From NCBI GenBank assembly GCA_035380045.1, contig DAOSWM010000021.1:1-51429 (forward strand): DNA of 51,429 bases, read 5' to 3'. Under the pieces are notes generated by a model that ran no database searches, was not told the DNA's origin, and saw only the letters and a program-made list of their open reading frames with translations. Each line of letters begins with the position of its first letter. Position 1 is the stretch's first letter. The stretch is from DAOSWM01 sp035380045 (lineage in GTDB: Bacteria; Bacteroidota; Bacteroidia; Bacteroidales; Tenuifilaceae). Made by a program: the position numbers and the translations under genes. Positions 1 to 8,773 of this stretch are shown here, piece by piece.

Positions 1-1552
1 CGGTTACGCCTGCAATCCACTCGTAGCTGAAGTTATTACCCTGTGAGGTGCAGTACTCAATAGGAGTTTCGCCAGTGGTTGTGAAAGTTCTTTCAGTGCC
101 ATAGCTGGTTCCTTTTGAGTTAGTTGCGTATGCACGAACGTAATAGGTTGTTCCTGAATTTAAACCGCTCATGGTTAAGCTGTATGAACCACTTGTGGTA
201 ACAGGTGAAGTTGAAACAACGGTTCCTGAGGTAAGGGTAGGTGCAGAGGTTTTTGCATAAACCAAACCGCTTGCAGTTACAGTTGCGCCACCATTCGAAG
301 TAATGTTACCACCACAAACAGCTGAGTTATCACCAATTGATGTTACGCTATTGGTTGTTAATACTGGAGCAGTTGTTCCATCATCTTGATATACCATGTA
401 ACAAACAGAACAACCAACGCGGGCAGATGTGGCTTTAATTCTCATGTAGCCACCTTCTCCCCATGATGAACCCCATGAGTTACGGAGAATCCAGTAGTCA
501 CCGTATGTTGCATCGTAACCCCAGCCTACCAATGAAATTGCATGGTTTGTAGGAGTATTGTAGCAAGGGCTGCTTGAACAAGTTGTGTAACTATCGGTAA
601 AAATGCCACCTGAATAGTTCTGGAATGCAGTTGAAACATACACAGCAGCATCAACAACACCGTAGGTCATAATAGCTGTTTTTATTGCATCAATATCGTT
701 ACAAGCAACTCGATGCCAGCTTTCGAACTTGGTTTTTGGGGCAGAAGAAGCAGCGGAAGGACAAGATTGGTTATCAGCATCAACATAAGGGAAGTATGAC
801 TCATTAATGATACCAACATCACAAAGAGCCTGAAGTTCTTGGTAATCGTAGTCAGCTCCATCGCATCCACCAAAGTGGCTGCTGTAAGCAGACATAGTAC
901 TTAAGCACCAAGCAATGTATGCTTCGGCAAAGTCAGCAGTATTGCTATCATAGCTGCCAGTAGCGAAGTTGTATGTTCCTTCAGCAGCGGCGGCGGCACC
1001 AAAAGAGTAGCACGAACCACAGCTACCCTGGTTGCGTGGAGAACCAATATAAGCATGGCCATTATAGCTTCTCCAGTCGAAAGAGGCAGGTAATGATTTT
1101 GATGTAACAAAATTTGGATCTACATTGGCATCGCTATGAAATTCTGAGAGACTCCTGTTGGTTTCTTCCATAAGCGGATCGCCATTCATTTCCATGAATT
1201 CAATAAGAGGAATACGTTCCTCAATACCTTTAACCGGTACAATACAAACAGCACGTTCAACTTGGAATCCGTTTTCTTCAACGGTTTCGGTTGTAACATC
1301 GTACCCATATCTGGCTGGATACGAAAATTCCTGGCCAACTTTTCCTTTAAAGAAATCCCATTCGTTTACAATTCTACCATCGGGTAGGTGTACCATCCCA
1401 ACATCGCCACCAGCTTTAGAATTCACAATTTCGTAGCGGTAGCCCAACTTCTCACAGTACTTTGCAGCAGGGTTTACAAACCCCTTTTGTGCAAACACTG
1501 TAAATGCTAAAAACAGTGAGAGAATTACGGTTAAAAAGGTAGATTTTTTCAT
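1..1552 (-). CDS. Secreted papain-like (C1) cysteine protease with N-terminal DUF333 domain, 3' end outside window
   Basis: A secreted protease of the papain (C1A) family, 517 codons visible and running off the left edge. Residues 1-22 are a signal peptide ending FAQ. Residues about 25-70 match DUF333, a small domain usually found alone in short periplasmic proteins (pattern NPAAKYCEKLG ... LPDGRIVNEWDFF). The protease domain follows from about residue 155: QGSCGSC gives the oxyanion Gln and catalytic Cys181, NHAISLVGWG gives His337 and NSWGSSWG gives Asn358, so the triad is complete. A fibronectin type III-like domain (about 385-475) comes next, and the visible end (EYCTSQGNNFSYEWIAGV) looks like the start of a GEVED domain. 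Such C-terminal modules are common in type IX secretion cargo; the sorting domain would lie beyond the edge. The start is the only ATG giving a signal peptide. Function in nutrient proteolysis or virulence is not decidable here. Confidence 0.9.
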   Translation of the reverse strand, partial: MKKSTFLTVILSLFLAFTVFAQKGFVNPAAKYCEKLGYRYEIVNSKAGGDVGMVHLPDGRIVNEWDFFKGKVGQEFSYPARYGYDVTTETVEENGFQVERAVCIVPVKGIEERIPLIEFMEMNGDPLMEETNRSLSEFHSDANVDPNFVTSKSLPASFDWRSYNGHAYIGSPRNQGSCGSCYSFGAAAAAEGTYNFATGSYDSNTADFAEAYIAWCLSTMSAYSSHFGGCDGADYDYQELQALCDVGIINESYFPYVDADNQSCPSAASSAPKTKFESWHRVACNDIDAIKTAIMTYGVVDAAVYVSTAFQNYSGGIFTDSYTTCSSSPCYNTPTNHAISLVGWGYDATYGDYWILRNSWGSSWGEGGYMRIKATSARVGCSVCYMVYQDDGTTAPVLTTNSVTSIGDNSAVCGGNITSNGGATVTASGLVYAKTSAPTLTSGTVVSTSPVTTSGSYSLTMSGLNSGTTYYVRAYATNSKGTSYGTERTFTTTGETPIEYCTSQGNNFSYEWIAGVT

Positions 1553-1767
1553 GGTAAGTAGATTTAGGTTATGAAATTTATTTTGCGAAATGTATAATAC
1601 CTTTTTTTATGTTGTACCTACGGTCGATATACAGCAAGAATCTACCCACAAACAACAGCTTTCTCGGAAATCATTCTAACACCGGATAAAAACTATAAAA
1701 TAGTTAATATGGGGTGCTTAGCTACTGTTTTTTCGTAACTTTACAGCATAAAAACTAACAAAAAGTG

Positions 1768-3099
1768 ATGCATATGGCCAAGAAGACAAAAAAAATATTT
1801 GTATTAGATACGAATGTATTGCTACACGATCATACTTGTATCTATAACTTCGAGGAGAATGATATAGTGATTCCCATTGTAGCTCTTGAGGAACTCGACC
1901 ATTTTAAGAAGGGGAATGAGATGATTAACTTCCATGCCCGTGAGTTTACTAGAGAACTAGATAAGATTGCTGGAGACAATCTTTTTAACGGAGGAATTCC
2001 TCTTGGGAAAAAACATGGGAAACTGCGAATTGAAACGGGCAAACCCTTTACACAGGAAATGGAACAATCGTTTGCCGAGAAGAGCCCAGATCATAGAATT
2101 CTTGCCATTGCCTACCACCTTAATAAAGAGAACGCTAGCCAGTCCGTGATTCTTGTCACAAAAGACATCAACCTTCGCATGAAAGCAAAATCACTGGGTA
2201 TTGTTGCTCAGGATTACTTGTCGGATAAGGTAATGAACATTGACACACTGAATAGAGAGATAGAGATTTTACAGGGGGTTGACGATGGCTTAATTCAGTC
2301 GATGTATGAGAGTAACGATGGGGTTCCTGCTAAAAAACTCAAACTCAAACCCTACGCAAATCAGTACTATATAATAAAGGGTGGCAAGTCGAGTGCGCTT
2401 GGCCGTTACAACGAAACAACCCAGATGATTGATAGGGTTGAAAAAACTCGTGCATACGGAATTGAACCTCGAAACTCGGAGCAAACCTTTTCCCTGGATG
2501 CGCTGCTTCGTCGTGATATTCAACTGGTAGCACTTACTGGCAAGGCAGGAACTGGAAAAACCTTGCTGGCTCTTGCTGCTGCCCTGCAACAGGAGAAGCA
2601 TTTTAACCAGATACTTTTAGCAAGGCCAATAGTTCCCCTAGCAAACCGAGATTTAGGCTTTTTACCCGGCGATGTGAACGAGAAAATTAGCCCCTACATG
2701 CAACCGCTGTTCGATAATTTAACCGTTATAAAGAATAAGTTTAAGTCAACCAGCAAGGATTACCAGTTTATTGAAGAAATGCAACGAACCGACAGGTTGG
2801 TGATCACCCCTCTGGCATACATTCGCGGGAGAAGCCTTTCCGATGTTTTTTTTATTGTTGACGAAGCTCAGAACCTTACTCCCCACGAAGTGAAAACAAT
2901 TATTACCCGGGCTGGTGAGGGAACTAAGTTCGTTTTTACAGGTGATATTCAGCAAATCGACCACCCATACCTCGATATGAAATCGAACGGCCTAACGTAC
3001 CTTTCCGATAAGATGCACGGCCAAAGTATTTTTGCTCATGTGAATCTGGTAAAAGGGGAGCGTAGCTACCTAGCCGATTTGGCTAGCTCCTTGCTCTAG
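1768..3099 (+). CDS. PhoH family protein: PIN domain fused to PhoH ATPase
   Basis: A cytoplasmic two-domain protein of the PhoH/YlaK type, 443 residues. The N-terminal half (about 1-150) is a PIN-like nuclease domain starting FVLDTNVLLHD, with the acidic residues expected for metal-dependent RNA cleavage. The C-terminal half is the PhoH ATPase, with Walker A GKAGTGKT (Lys264) and Walker B IVDEAQN (Asp365). Family members are linked to RNA processing, but the substrate is not established. GTG at 1765, ATG at 1768 and ATG at 1774 are all in frame; ATG 1768 is chosen, and 1774 (MAKKTKK) is equally possible. It is the first gene of a same-strand run to 10673, with sixA starting 26 bp later. A promoter-like TAACTTTA lies at 1736-1743. 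Confidence 0.93.
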   Translation: MHMAKKTKKIFVLDTNVLLHDHTCIYNFEENDIVIPIVALEELDHFKKGNEMINFHAREFTRELDKIAGDNLFNGGIPLGKKHGKLRIETGKPFTQEMEQSFAEKSPDHRILAIAYHLNKENASQSVILVTKDINLRMKAKSLGIVAQDYLSDKVMNIDTLNREIEILQGVDDGLIQSMYESNDGVPAKKLKLKPYANQYYIIKGGKSSALGRYNETTQMIDRVEKTRAYGIEPRNSEQTFSLDALLRRDIQLVALTGKAGTGKTLLALAAALQQEKHFNQILLARPIVPLANRDLGFLPGDVNEKISPYMQPLFDNLTVIKNKFKSTSKDYQFIEEMQRTDRLVITPLAYIRGRSLSDVFFIVDEAQNLTPHEVKTIITRAGEGTKFVFTGDIQQIDHPYLDMKSNGLTYLSDKMHGQSIFAHVNLVKGERSYLADLASSLL

Positions 3100-3125
3100 A
3101 TTTTTCGTTTTAAAATGAATTGGAC

Positions 3126-3617
3126 ATGAAGAAAGGTAAAACGATGGTAATTATTAGGCATGCAAAATCGTCGTGGGAAGAGGAGGAAAAGAATGATTTT
3201 GACAGAGCCCTAAAACCAAAGGGGATAAACGATATTGTCCGAATAGCGGGTGAAACAAAAACCCTGTTAGGCGAAATAGATGTAGTTTTTTCCAGCTCGG
3301 CAAACAGAGCTGTTCATACAGCCATACTATTTGCAAAAGCAGTTGGAATTCCAACCGAAAAAATAAGTATTGTTGATGATTTGTATGAAACCAACGAGGT
3401 AATTGTTCTCAATTTTGTAAGGGCTCTTGATAACAATCTGGGAACAGTTGCCATTATTGGGCACAACCCCACGTTAACCGATTTTGCCAATCTATTTGTT
3501 GATGAACAGATAGACAATATTCCTACTTCTGGTCTAGTAAGAATTGATTTTCGGGAAGACTGCTGGGAAAATATTTCGAAAAAGAATGTAAACAAGGTTA
3601 CTGTAAGGTTCCCTTAG
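3126..3617 (+). CDS. sixA: SixA-like phosphohistidine phosphatase (histidine phosphatase superfamily)
   Basis: A 163-residue histidine phosphatase, about the length of E. coli SixA. The catalytic RHA signature gives the phospho-accepting His12 (IIRHAKSSW), and the second catalytic histidine is His113 in IIGHNPTLTDF. SixA proteins dephosphorylate phosphohistidine, for example on histidine-phosphotransfer proteins; close relatives of unknown substrate are frequent next to polyphosphate genes. Here it sits 40 bp upstream of ppk1 and is likely co-transcribed with it, so a role in the polyphosphate module is an inference from context. A TTG at 3120 is in frame; ATG 3126 is preferred. There is no signal peptide, so it is cytoplasmic. 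Confidence 0.88.
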   Translation: MKKGKTMVIIRHAKSSWEEEEKNDFDRALKPKGINDIVRIAGETKTLLGEIDVVFSSSANRAVHTAILFAKAVGIPTEKISIVDDLYETNEVIVLNFVRALDNNLGTVAIIGHNPTLTDFANLFVDEQIDNIPTSGLVRIDFREDCWENISKKNVNKVTVRFP

Positions 3618-3657
3618 TTTTCGTTCTATCTGGGAACTCTTAAAACTTACATTAGGC

Positions 3658-5724
3658 ATGGCTAAACAGAAGGATTTAGTTAACCGTGAGGTGAGTTGGC
3701 TTTCGTTCAACGAGCGGGTGCTTCAGGAAGCTGCTGAAAAAACAGTTCCCATTGTTGAGCGTTTAAAATTTCTTGGCATTTTCAGTAATAACCTCGATGA
3801 GTTTTTTCGTGTTCGCGTGGCAACACAGAGAAGACTCTTGGAGTACGATAACAAGGGGATAAAAGAGTACGTAACCGACAAGCCAAAGAAGGTAATTGAA
3901 AAAATTCAAAGAATAGTTCAGGACTTACAAAAGCGATTTGATGCAATCTTTCAGGGTATAATAGTTGAGTTGACCGAGCAGGGGATTCATCTGGTTAACG
4001 AAAACTCCCTAACCTCCGAACATGCCACTTTTATTAGAGAACTTTTTCGAAGTAAAATTGCAGCATCCATCGCTCCAATCATGCTTAACAAGCTTGAGAA
4101 ATTTCCTGAGCTAACCGACCGAAGTATATACCTGGCTGTAAAATTGTCGAAAAAAATAATTCCCGATGTGCATGAGTATGCGCTCATTGAAATTCCAACA
4201 GCCGATTTTCCGCGTTTTATCCACCTTCCCGATGTGAATGGGGAGAAGCATATTATCATGCTCGACGATGTAATACGTTTCTGTCTCGATAATGTTTTTA
4301 GTATTCTCCCGTACGATAATTTTGAAGCTTATACCATTAAAATTACTCGTGATGCCGAGCTAGAAGTTGACAACGACATTGCGGAAAGTTTGCTAGAGAA
4401 AATTTCTAAGAGCGTAAAGAATCGTCGTAAGGGACAGCCAGTTAGGTTTGTATACGACTCAAACATTGCAACTGACTTACTGGCCTACATTATCAAAGAA
4501 ATGGATCTCGACGAGGATGATAACCTGCTTGCTGGTGGTCGTTACCATAATTTTAGGGATTTTATGGACTTCCCATTCTTCTCAAGGAAAGAGTTGGTGA
4601 ACGAACCCTTGCCTCCCGTTCCTATTCCTAGATTAGAAAAAGCCAAAAGCATGCTTGAGGAGATTGAGAAGAAGGATATTTCTCTTCACTATCCTTACCA
4701 TAGTTTCTCATACTATACTCGTATGCTGAGAGAGGCTGCTATCGACCCTAGGGTCATATCAATAAAAATTACATTATACAGGGTAGCAACCGAATCGAAA
4801 GTGGTGAGAGCACTTATGAATGCTGCGCAGAATGGGAAATCAGTTACAGTTGTTATTGAACTCATGGCGCGTTTCGATGAGGGAGCAAATATTTACTGGA
4901 GCAAAAAAATGGAGGAGGCAGGAATTAAAGTTATCTTCGGAATTTATGGGCTAAAAGTTCATAGTAAAATGACGCTTATTACCAGAGAAGAGGATGGGAA
5001 AACTATCAACTACACAACCCTGAGTACAGGTAACTTCCATGAGGGAAACGCTAACCTATACACTGATTTTAGCGTAATTACTGCTGATAGAAGAATTACT
5101 AGCGAGGTAGAGAAGGTTTTTACTTTCCTCGAATTTAACTTTAAAACATTTAATTACAGGCATCTGCTGGTTGCACCATCAAATATGCGTCGAAAACTAT
5201 ACTTGCTTATTGATGCTGAAATTGCCAACGCCCGTAAAAAGCTACCTGCATACATCCACTGTAAAATTAATAACATTGTGGATCAGGATGTGATTCGCAA
5301 ATTATATCAGGCAAGCCAGGCGGGGGTTAAAATTAAGTTGATGGTTCGCGGTATTTGCTCTATTGTGCCCGGTATCCCCGGACAAAGCGAAAATATCGAG
5401 GTTGTAAGCGTTGTTGATAGATTTCTTGAACACTCACGGATTTTTGTTTTTTGTAACAACAATCATCCAAAATACTATATTTCTTCGGCCGACTGGATGA
5501 CCCGAAACCTAGACCATAGGGTTGAGGTGGCCGCTCCGGTTTTCGACCCCGATATACAAAAGGAGTTACGACATATCATGAACGCAGGGTTTAAGGATAA
5601 TGTCAAGGCGCGAGTAATCGATCATAAACAGTCGAATACATTTAAGAATGAACCGAAGGAGAAACCTTTCCAATCTCAAATTGAGCTTCATAGGTACTAC
5701 ACTAAAAAAAATAAATTGAAATAA
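3658..5724 (+). CDS. ppk1: Polyphosphate kinase 1
   Basis: Ppk1 reversibly transfers the gamma phosphate of ATP to a growing polyphosphate chain through a phosphohistidine intermediate. The protein has 688 residues, the usual length. The N-terminal helical domain begins with NREVSWLSFNERVLQEA. The autophosphorylated histidine is His435 in LKVHSKM, the same number as in E. coli, and the second catalytic histidine is His620 in LDHRVEV. The PLD-like segment YTTLSTGNFHEGNANLYTDF is intact. The ATG at 3658 gives the canonical N terminus. The next gene, ppx, begins only 3 bp after its stop, so synthesis and hydrolysis are translationally linked. No truncation or frameshift is visible. Confidence 0.97.
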   Translation: MAKQKDLVNREVSWLSFNERVLQEAAEKTVPIVERLKFLGIFSNNLDEFFRVRVATQRRLLEYDNKGIKEYVTDKPKKVIEKIQRIVQDLQKRFDAIFQGIIVELTEQGIHLVNENSLTSEHATFIRELFRSKIAASIAPIMLNKLEKFPELTDRSIYLAVKLSKKIIPDVHEYALIEIPTADFPRFIHLPDVNGEKHIIMLDDVIRFCLDNVFSILPYDNFEAYTIKITRDAELEVDNDIAESLLEKISKSVKNRRKGQPVRFVYDSNIATDLLAYIIKEMDLDEDDNLLAGGRYHNFRDFMDFPFFSRKELVNEPLPPVPIPRLEKAKSMLEEIEKKDISLHYPYHSFSYYTRMLREAAIDPRVISIKITLYRVATESKVVRALMNAAQNGKSVTVVIELMARFDEGANIYWSKKMEEAGIKVIFGIYGLKVHSKMTLITREEDGKTINYTTLSTGNFHEGNANLYTDFSVITADRRITSEVEKVFTFLEFNFKTFNYRHLLVAPSNMRRKLYLLIDAEIANARKKLPAYIHCKINNIVDQDVIRKLYQASQAGVKIKLMVRGICSIVPGIPGQSENIEVVSVVDRFLEHSRIFVFCNNNHPKYYISSADWMTRNLDHRVEVAAPVFDPDIQKELRHIMNAGFKDNVKARVIDHKQSNTFKNEPKEKPFQSQIELHRYYTKKNKLK

Positions 5725-5727
5725 CAC

Positions 5728-6639
5728 GTGAAACTTCTTCCCTTCGCTGCTATTGATATTGGTTCCAACGCCATTCGCTTGCTCTTCTCGAATGTGCTGG
5801 AGGATGATTCGAAAATAATTTTCAAAAAATCTTCGCTAGTCAGAGTTCCCGTTCGCCTTGGCGAGGATGCTTTTATTGCCGGCAAAATATCTCCCAAAAA
5901 AACCGAGAAGCTGGTAAAAACAATGGTTGCTTTCCGCAACCTGATGGATGTACACGAGGTTTTAGGTTACCAGGCCTGTGCCACATCGGCCATGCGTGAA
6001 GCCAGCAATTCCGCCGAAATAGTTGAACTTGTGAAACGCGAGGCGGGAATAGAAATTCAAATAATTGATGGGAAGCGTGAGGCGGAAATCATCTACTCAA
6101 ACCAATTTGTGGAGATGTTCGACGATGACAACAACTACCTGTATGTTGATGTTGGCGGCGGAAGTACCGAGGTAAGTTTGTTTAGCAACCGCAAAATGGT
6201 TGAGTCGCATTCGTTCAACATTGGAACCATTCGCATGCTCAACAAAAAGGTTACCCCGAACGATTTTAAGGGGATGAAAGCCTGGCTCAAGTCGTTAAAA
6301 ACCGATAAGAAGGAAGTGAGTATAATCGGGTCGGGAGGAAACATCAATAAGATTTTCAAGATTTCTGGGAAAAAGGAGAACCAGTTCCTTATTCTTGAGG
6401 AGCTGAATGAAATTAGTAAGTTCTTAAATTACTACACGGTTGAGGAGCGCATAAAGGTTTTAGGGCTAAACCCCGACCGTGCCGATGTAATTATTCCAGC
6501 ATCAGAAATCTTCCTAAAAATAATGAAGTGGACTGATGCTAAGCGAATTATTGTTCCAACGTTTGGAATTTCCGATGGAATTATCCATCAGATTTACTCA
6601 AGTTACAAGCTGCAGAACAAGAGGTTGAAACTTTTTTAA
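5728..6639 (+). CDS. ppx: Ppx/GppA family exopolyphosphatase
   Basis: A member of the sugar kinase/actin-like ASKHA fold that hydrolyses polyphosphate from the end, or pppGpp in GppA relatives. At 303 residues it has only the two actin-like domains and lacks the C-terminal HD-type domain of long E. coli Ppx. The first phosphate-binding loop is AAIDIGSNAIRLLF near the N terminus, and the second is YVDVGGGSTEVSLF around residue 140. The start is GTG at 5728, 3 bp after the ppk1 stop; no better start exists in frame nearby, and the motif lies immediately after it. Polyphosphatase is favoured over pppGpp hydrolase because of its position directly behind ppk1. Confidence 0.9.
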   Translation: MKLLPFAAIDIGSNAIRLLFSNVLEDDSKIIFKKSSLVRVPVRLGEDAFIAGKISPKKTEKLVKTMVAFRNLMDVHEVLGYQACATSAMREASNSAEIVELVKREAGIEIQIIDGKREAEIIYSNQFVEMFDDDNNYLYVDVGGGSTEVSLFSNRKMVESHSFNIGTIRMLNKKVTPNDFKGMKAWLKSLKTDKKEVSIIGSGGNINKIFKISGKKENQFLILEELNEISKFLNYYTVEERIKVLGLNPDRADVIIPASEIFLKIMKWTDAKRIIVPTFGISDGIIHQIYSSYKLQNKRLKLF

Positions 6640-6652
6640 ATCCAAAAATTTG

Positions 6653-7954
6653 ATGAGTAGTAATAAAAAAAGGGTAGCCTTTCATACCCTTGGTTGTAAG
6701 TTGAATTTTTCCGAAACATCAACCATGGCGCGACAGTTTGCCGAGCTGGGATACGAAAGGGTACCCTCTTCGGCCCCGGCCGATGTGTACGTTATTAATA
6801 CATGTTCCGTAACCGAGCACGCCGATAAGAAATCGAGGCAGGCAATCAGCAAGTTTAAAAAACTGTCGCCCAACGCTTTCATTGCTGTTGTTGGGTGCTA
6901 CGCACAGTTAAAACCCAACGAGTTGGCCGAGCTGGAGGGAGTTGATTTGGTTTTGGGTACCAGCGAGAAGGCAAACATTCCCAGCTACATCGGTAAGCAT
7001 CGCCCAAACGTTAAAGCAAAGGTTTACTCCTGTGAGGTTGACATGCTCAACGATTTCTTCCCAGCCTACTCCTCAGCCGACAGAACCCGCTCGTTTCTTA
7101 AAGTTCAGGATGGTTGCGATTACCGTTGCACCTACTGCACCATTCCCCTGGCAAGGGGAAAAAGCCGGAATATTCCAATTAAGCAGGTAGTTGAGCAAGC
7201 GAACGAGATTGCAAAACTTGGAGTAAAAGAAATTGTTCTTACCGGAGTAAACACTGGCGATTTTGGTAGAACCACCGGAGAAAAATTCATCGATTTGCTA
7301 ACAGCCCTCGAGCAGGTTAAGGGCGTTGAGCGGTACCGAATCTCCTCCATTGAACCGAACCTAATAACCGATGAGATTATTAACCTAACTGCCCGTTCGG
7401 GCAAGTTCTTACCGCACTTTCACATTCCGTTACAGGCAGGTTCTAACAGAATACTGGCCCTGATGAAGCGTAGGTACACCCGCGAAAAGTTTGCCGATAG
7501 GATTCTGAAAATTAAGGAGTTAATTCCTTCTGCCTTTATTGGAGTTGATATTATTGTTGGATTTCCTGGTGAAACCGATTACGATTTTCTACAGTCATAC
7601 ACGTTGATGGAGGAACTCGCTCCTTCGTTCCTGCACGTTTTCCCATACTCCGAGCGCCCGGGAACACCCGCCATTGAGCTACCGGATAAGGTGAAATCGG
7701 TAGTAAAAACTGAGCGTGCAGCAAAATTAAACCAACTTTCCGTACATTTGCACCACAATTTTAACGTAAGCAATGTTGGTGCAACCGATGAGGTTCTTTT
7801 CGAATCGGCCAGGAAGAAGGAGCTCATGTACGGTTTTTCACGAAATTACGTTAAGGTTGAGTACCCATACAGCAAGGAGCTGATTGGGCAAATTGTTAGG
7901 GTGAAAATGACCGGGATTTCTGCCAGCGGCAACATGAATGTGGAAATAGTTTAG
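6653..7954 (+). CDS. mtaB: tRNA t6A37 methylthiotransferase MtaB
   Basis: A radical-SAM methylthiotransferase that converts N6-threonylcarbamoyladenosine at tRNA position 37 to its 2-methylthio form. The 433 residues hold the N-terminal UPF0004 domain (FHTLGCKLNFSET, with further cysteines in NTCSV and VGCYAQ), which binds one [4Fe-4S] cluster. The radical-SAM domain has Cys155, Cys159 and Cys162 in GCDYRCTYC for the second cluster, and a TRAM-like RNA-binding tail follows. The GCKLN start and the overall length fit MtaB rather than MiaB or RimO. ATG 6653 is preferred to the in-frame TTG at 6650. It follows ppx by 13 bp and precedes the inositol-phosphatase gene by 15 bp. Confidence 0.93.
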   Translation: MSSNKKRVAFHTLGCKLNFSETSTMARQFAELGYERVPSSAPADVYVINTCSVTEHADKKSRQAISKFKKLSPNAFIAVVGCYAQLKPNELAELEGVDLVLGTSEKANIPSYIGKHRPNVKAKVYSCEVDMLNDFFPAYSSADRTRSFLKVQDGCDYRCTYCTIPLARGKSRNIPIKQVVEQANEIAKLGVKEIVLTGVNTGDFGRTTGEKFIDLLTALEQVKGVERYRISSIEPNLITDEIINLTARSGKFLPHFHIPLQAGSNRILALMKRRYTREKFADRILKIKELIPSAFIGVDIIVGFPGETDYDFLQSYTLMEELAPSFLHVFPYSERPGTPAIELPDKVKSVVKTERAAKLNQLSVHLHHNFNVSNVGATDEVLFESARKKELMYGFSRNYVKVEYPYSKELIGQIVRVKMTGISASGNMNVEIV

Positions 7955-7969
7955 CTGAAATATTTGTAC

Positions 7970-8767
7970 ATGGATCTTCAGGATATTTGTAACAGGGTTG
8001 TGAACCTTTCGCGCCAAACGGGCGATTTTATCCGCGAGCAGCGGAAAACATTTTCCATCGACCGCGTCGAGTCGAAAGGACTTCACGATTTCGTCTCCTA
8101 CGTCGACAAGCAATCGGAAGAGTTGATTGTTGCTGGGCTTCAGGAAATTCTGCCCGAGGCAGGATTTATTGCCGAGGAGGGAACCGGAAAAGCGAATCCC
8201 GGCGGTTTAAACTGGGTTATCGATCCGCTCGATGGAACTACAAACTTCATTCACGGGTTACCACCCTACGCCATTAGCATTGCTTTAATGAATAGTGAGA
8301 AAGTGGTGTTGGGTGTTGTGTACGAGGTTTCGCTCAACGAGTGCTTCTACTCGTGGGGCAACGGGAAATCTTACTTGAATGGGAACGAAATTAAGGTTTC
8401 GGAAATATCTTCAGTGGACGAGTCGCTTATTGCAACAGGATTTCCATACTACGACTATAACAGGATTCAGCAGTTTTTGGCCAGCATGGAACACTTCATG
8501 CGCTTCTCGCATGGATTGCGCAGGCTGGGTTCGGCAGCAACCGATTTGGTTTACGTTGCCTGTGGCCGTTTCGAAGCTTTTTATGAGTACAGCCTTAATC
8601 CCTGGGACGTTGCAGCCGGAGCATTCATTGTGCAGCAGGCTGGAGGTAGCGCTTCCGATTTTTCTGGAGGCCAGAACTACATCTTTGGCAAGGAGATTGT
8701 AGCAGCAAATGGTGCTGTTTTTAACAATTTTCTAAGCATTGTAAAAGGTTTTATGGCTTCAAAATAG
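7970..8767 (+). CDS. Inositol monophosphatase family protein
   Basis: A metal-dependent sugar-phosphate phosphatase of the IMPase (SuhB/CysQ) superfamily, 265 residues. The metal-binding motif WVIDPLDGTTNF has Asp85, Asp88 and Gly89, an upstream glutamate pair lies in FIAEEGTG, and the C-terminal signature WDVAAGAFIVQQAGG supplies the last catalytic aspartate. Family substrates include inositol-1-phosphate, fructose-1,6-bisphosphate, PAP and NADP; the sequence does not decide among them. ATG 7970 is chosen over the TTG at 7964. The stop lies 6 bp before the acyltransferase start, so the two are probably translated from one mRNA. Confidence 0.92.
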   Translation: MDLQDICNRVVNLSRQTGDFIREQRKTFSIDRVESKGLHDFVSYVDKQSEELIVAGLQEILPEAGFIAEEGTGKANPGGLNWVIDPLDGTTNFIHGLPPYAISIALMNSEKVVLGVVYEVSLNECFYSWGNGKSYLNGNEIKVSEISSVDESLIATGFPYYDYNRIQQFLASMEHFMRFSHGLRRLGSAATDLVYVACGRFEAFYEYSLNPWDVAAGAFIVQQAGGSASDFSGGQNYIFGKEIVAANGAVFNNFLSIVKGFMASK

Positions 8768-8773
8768 TTGGCT

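Noticed and set aside
682..1436. Short open frames on both strands inside the left-edge protease gene
   Set aside because: They are out-of-frame shadows; the protease frame itself carries signal peptide, catalytic residues and domain motifs without interruption.
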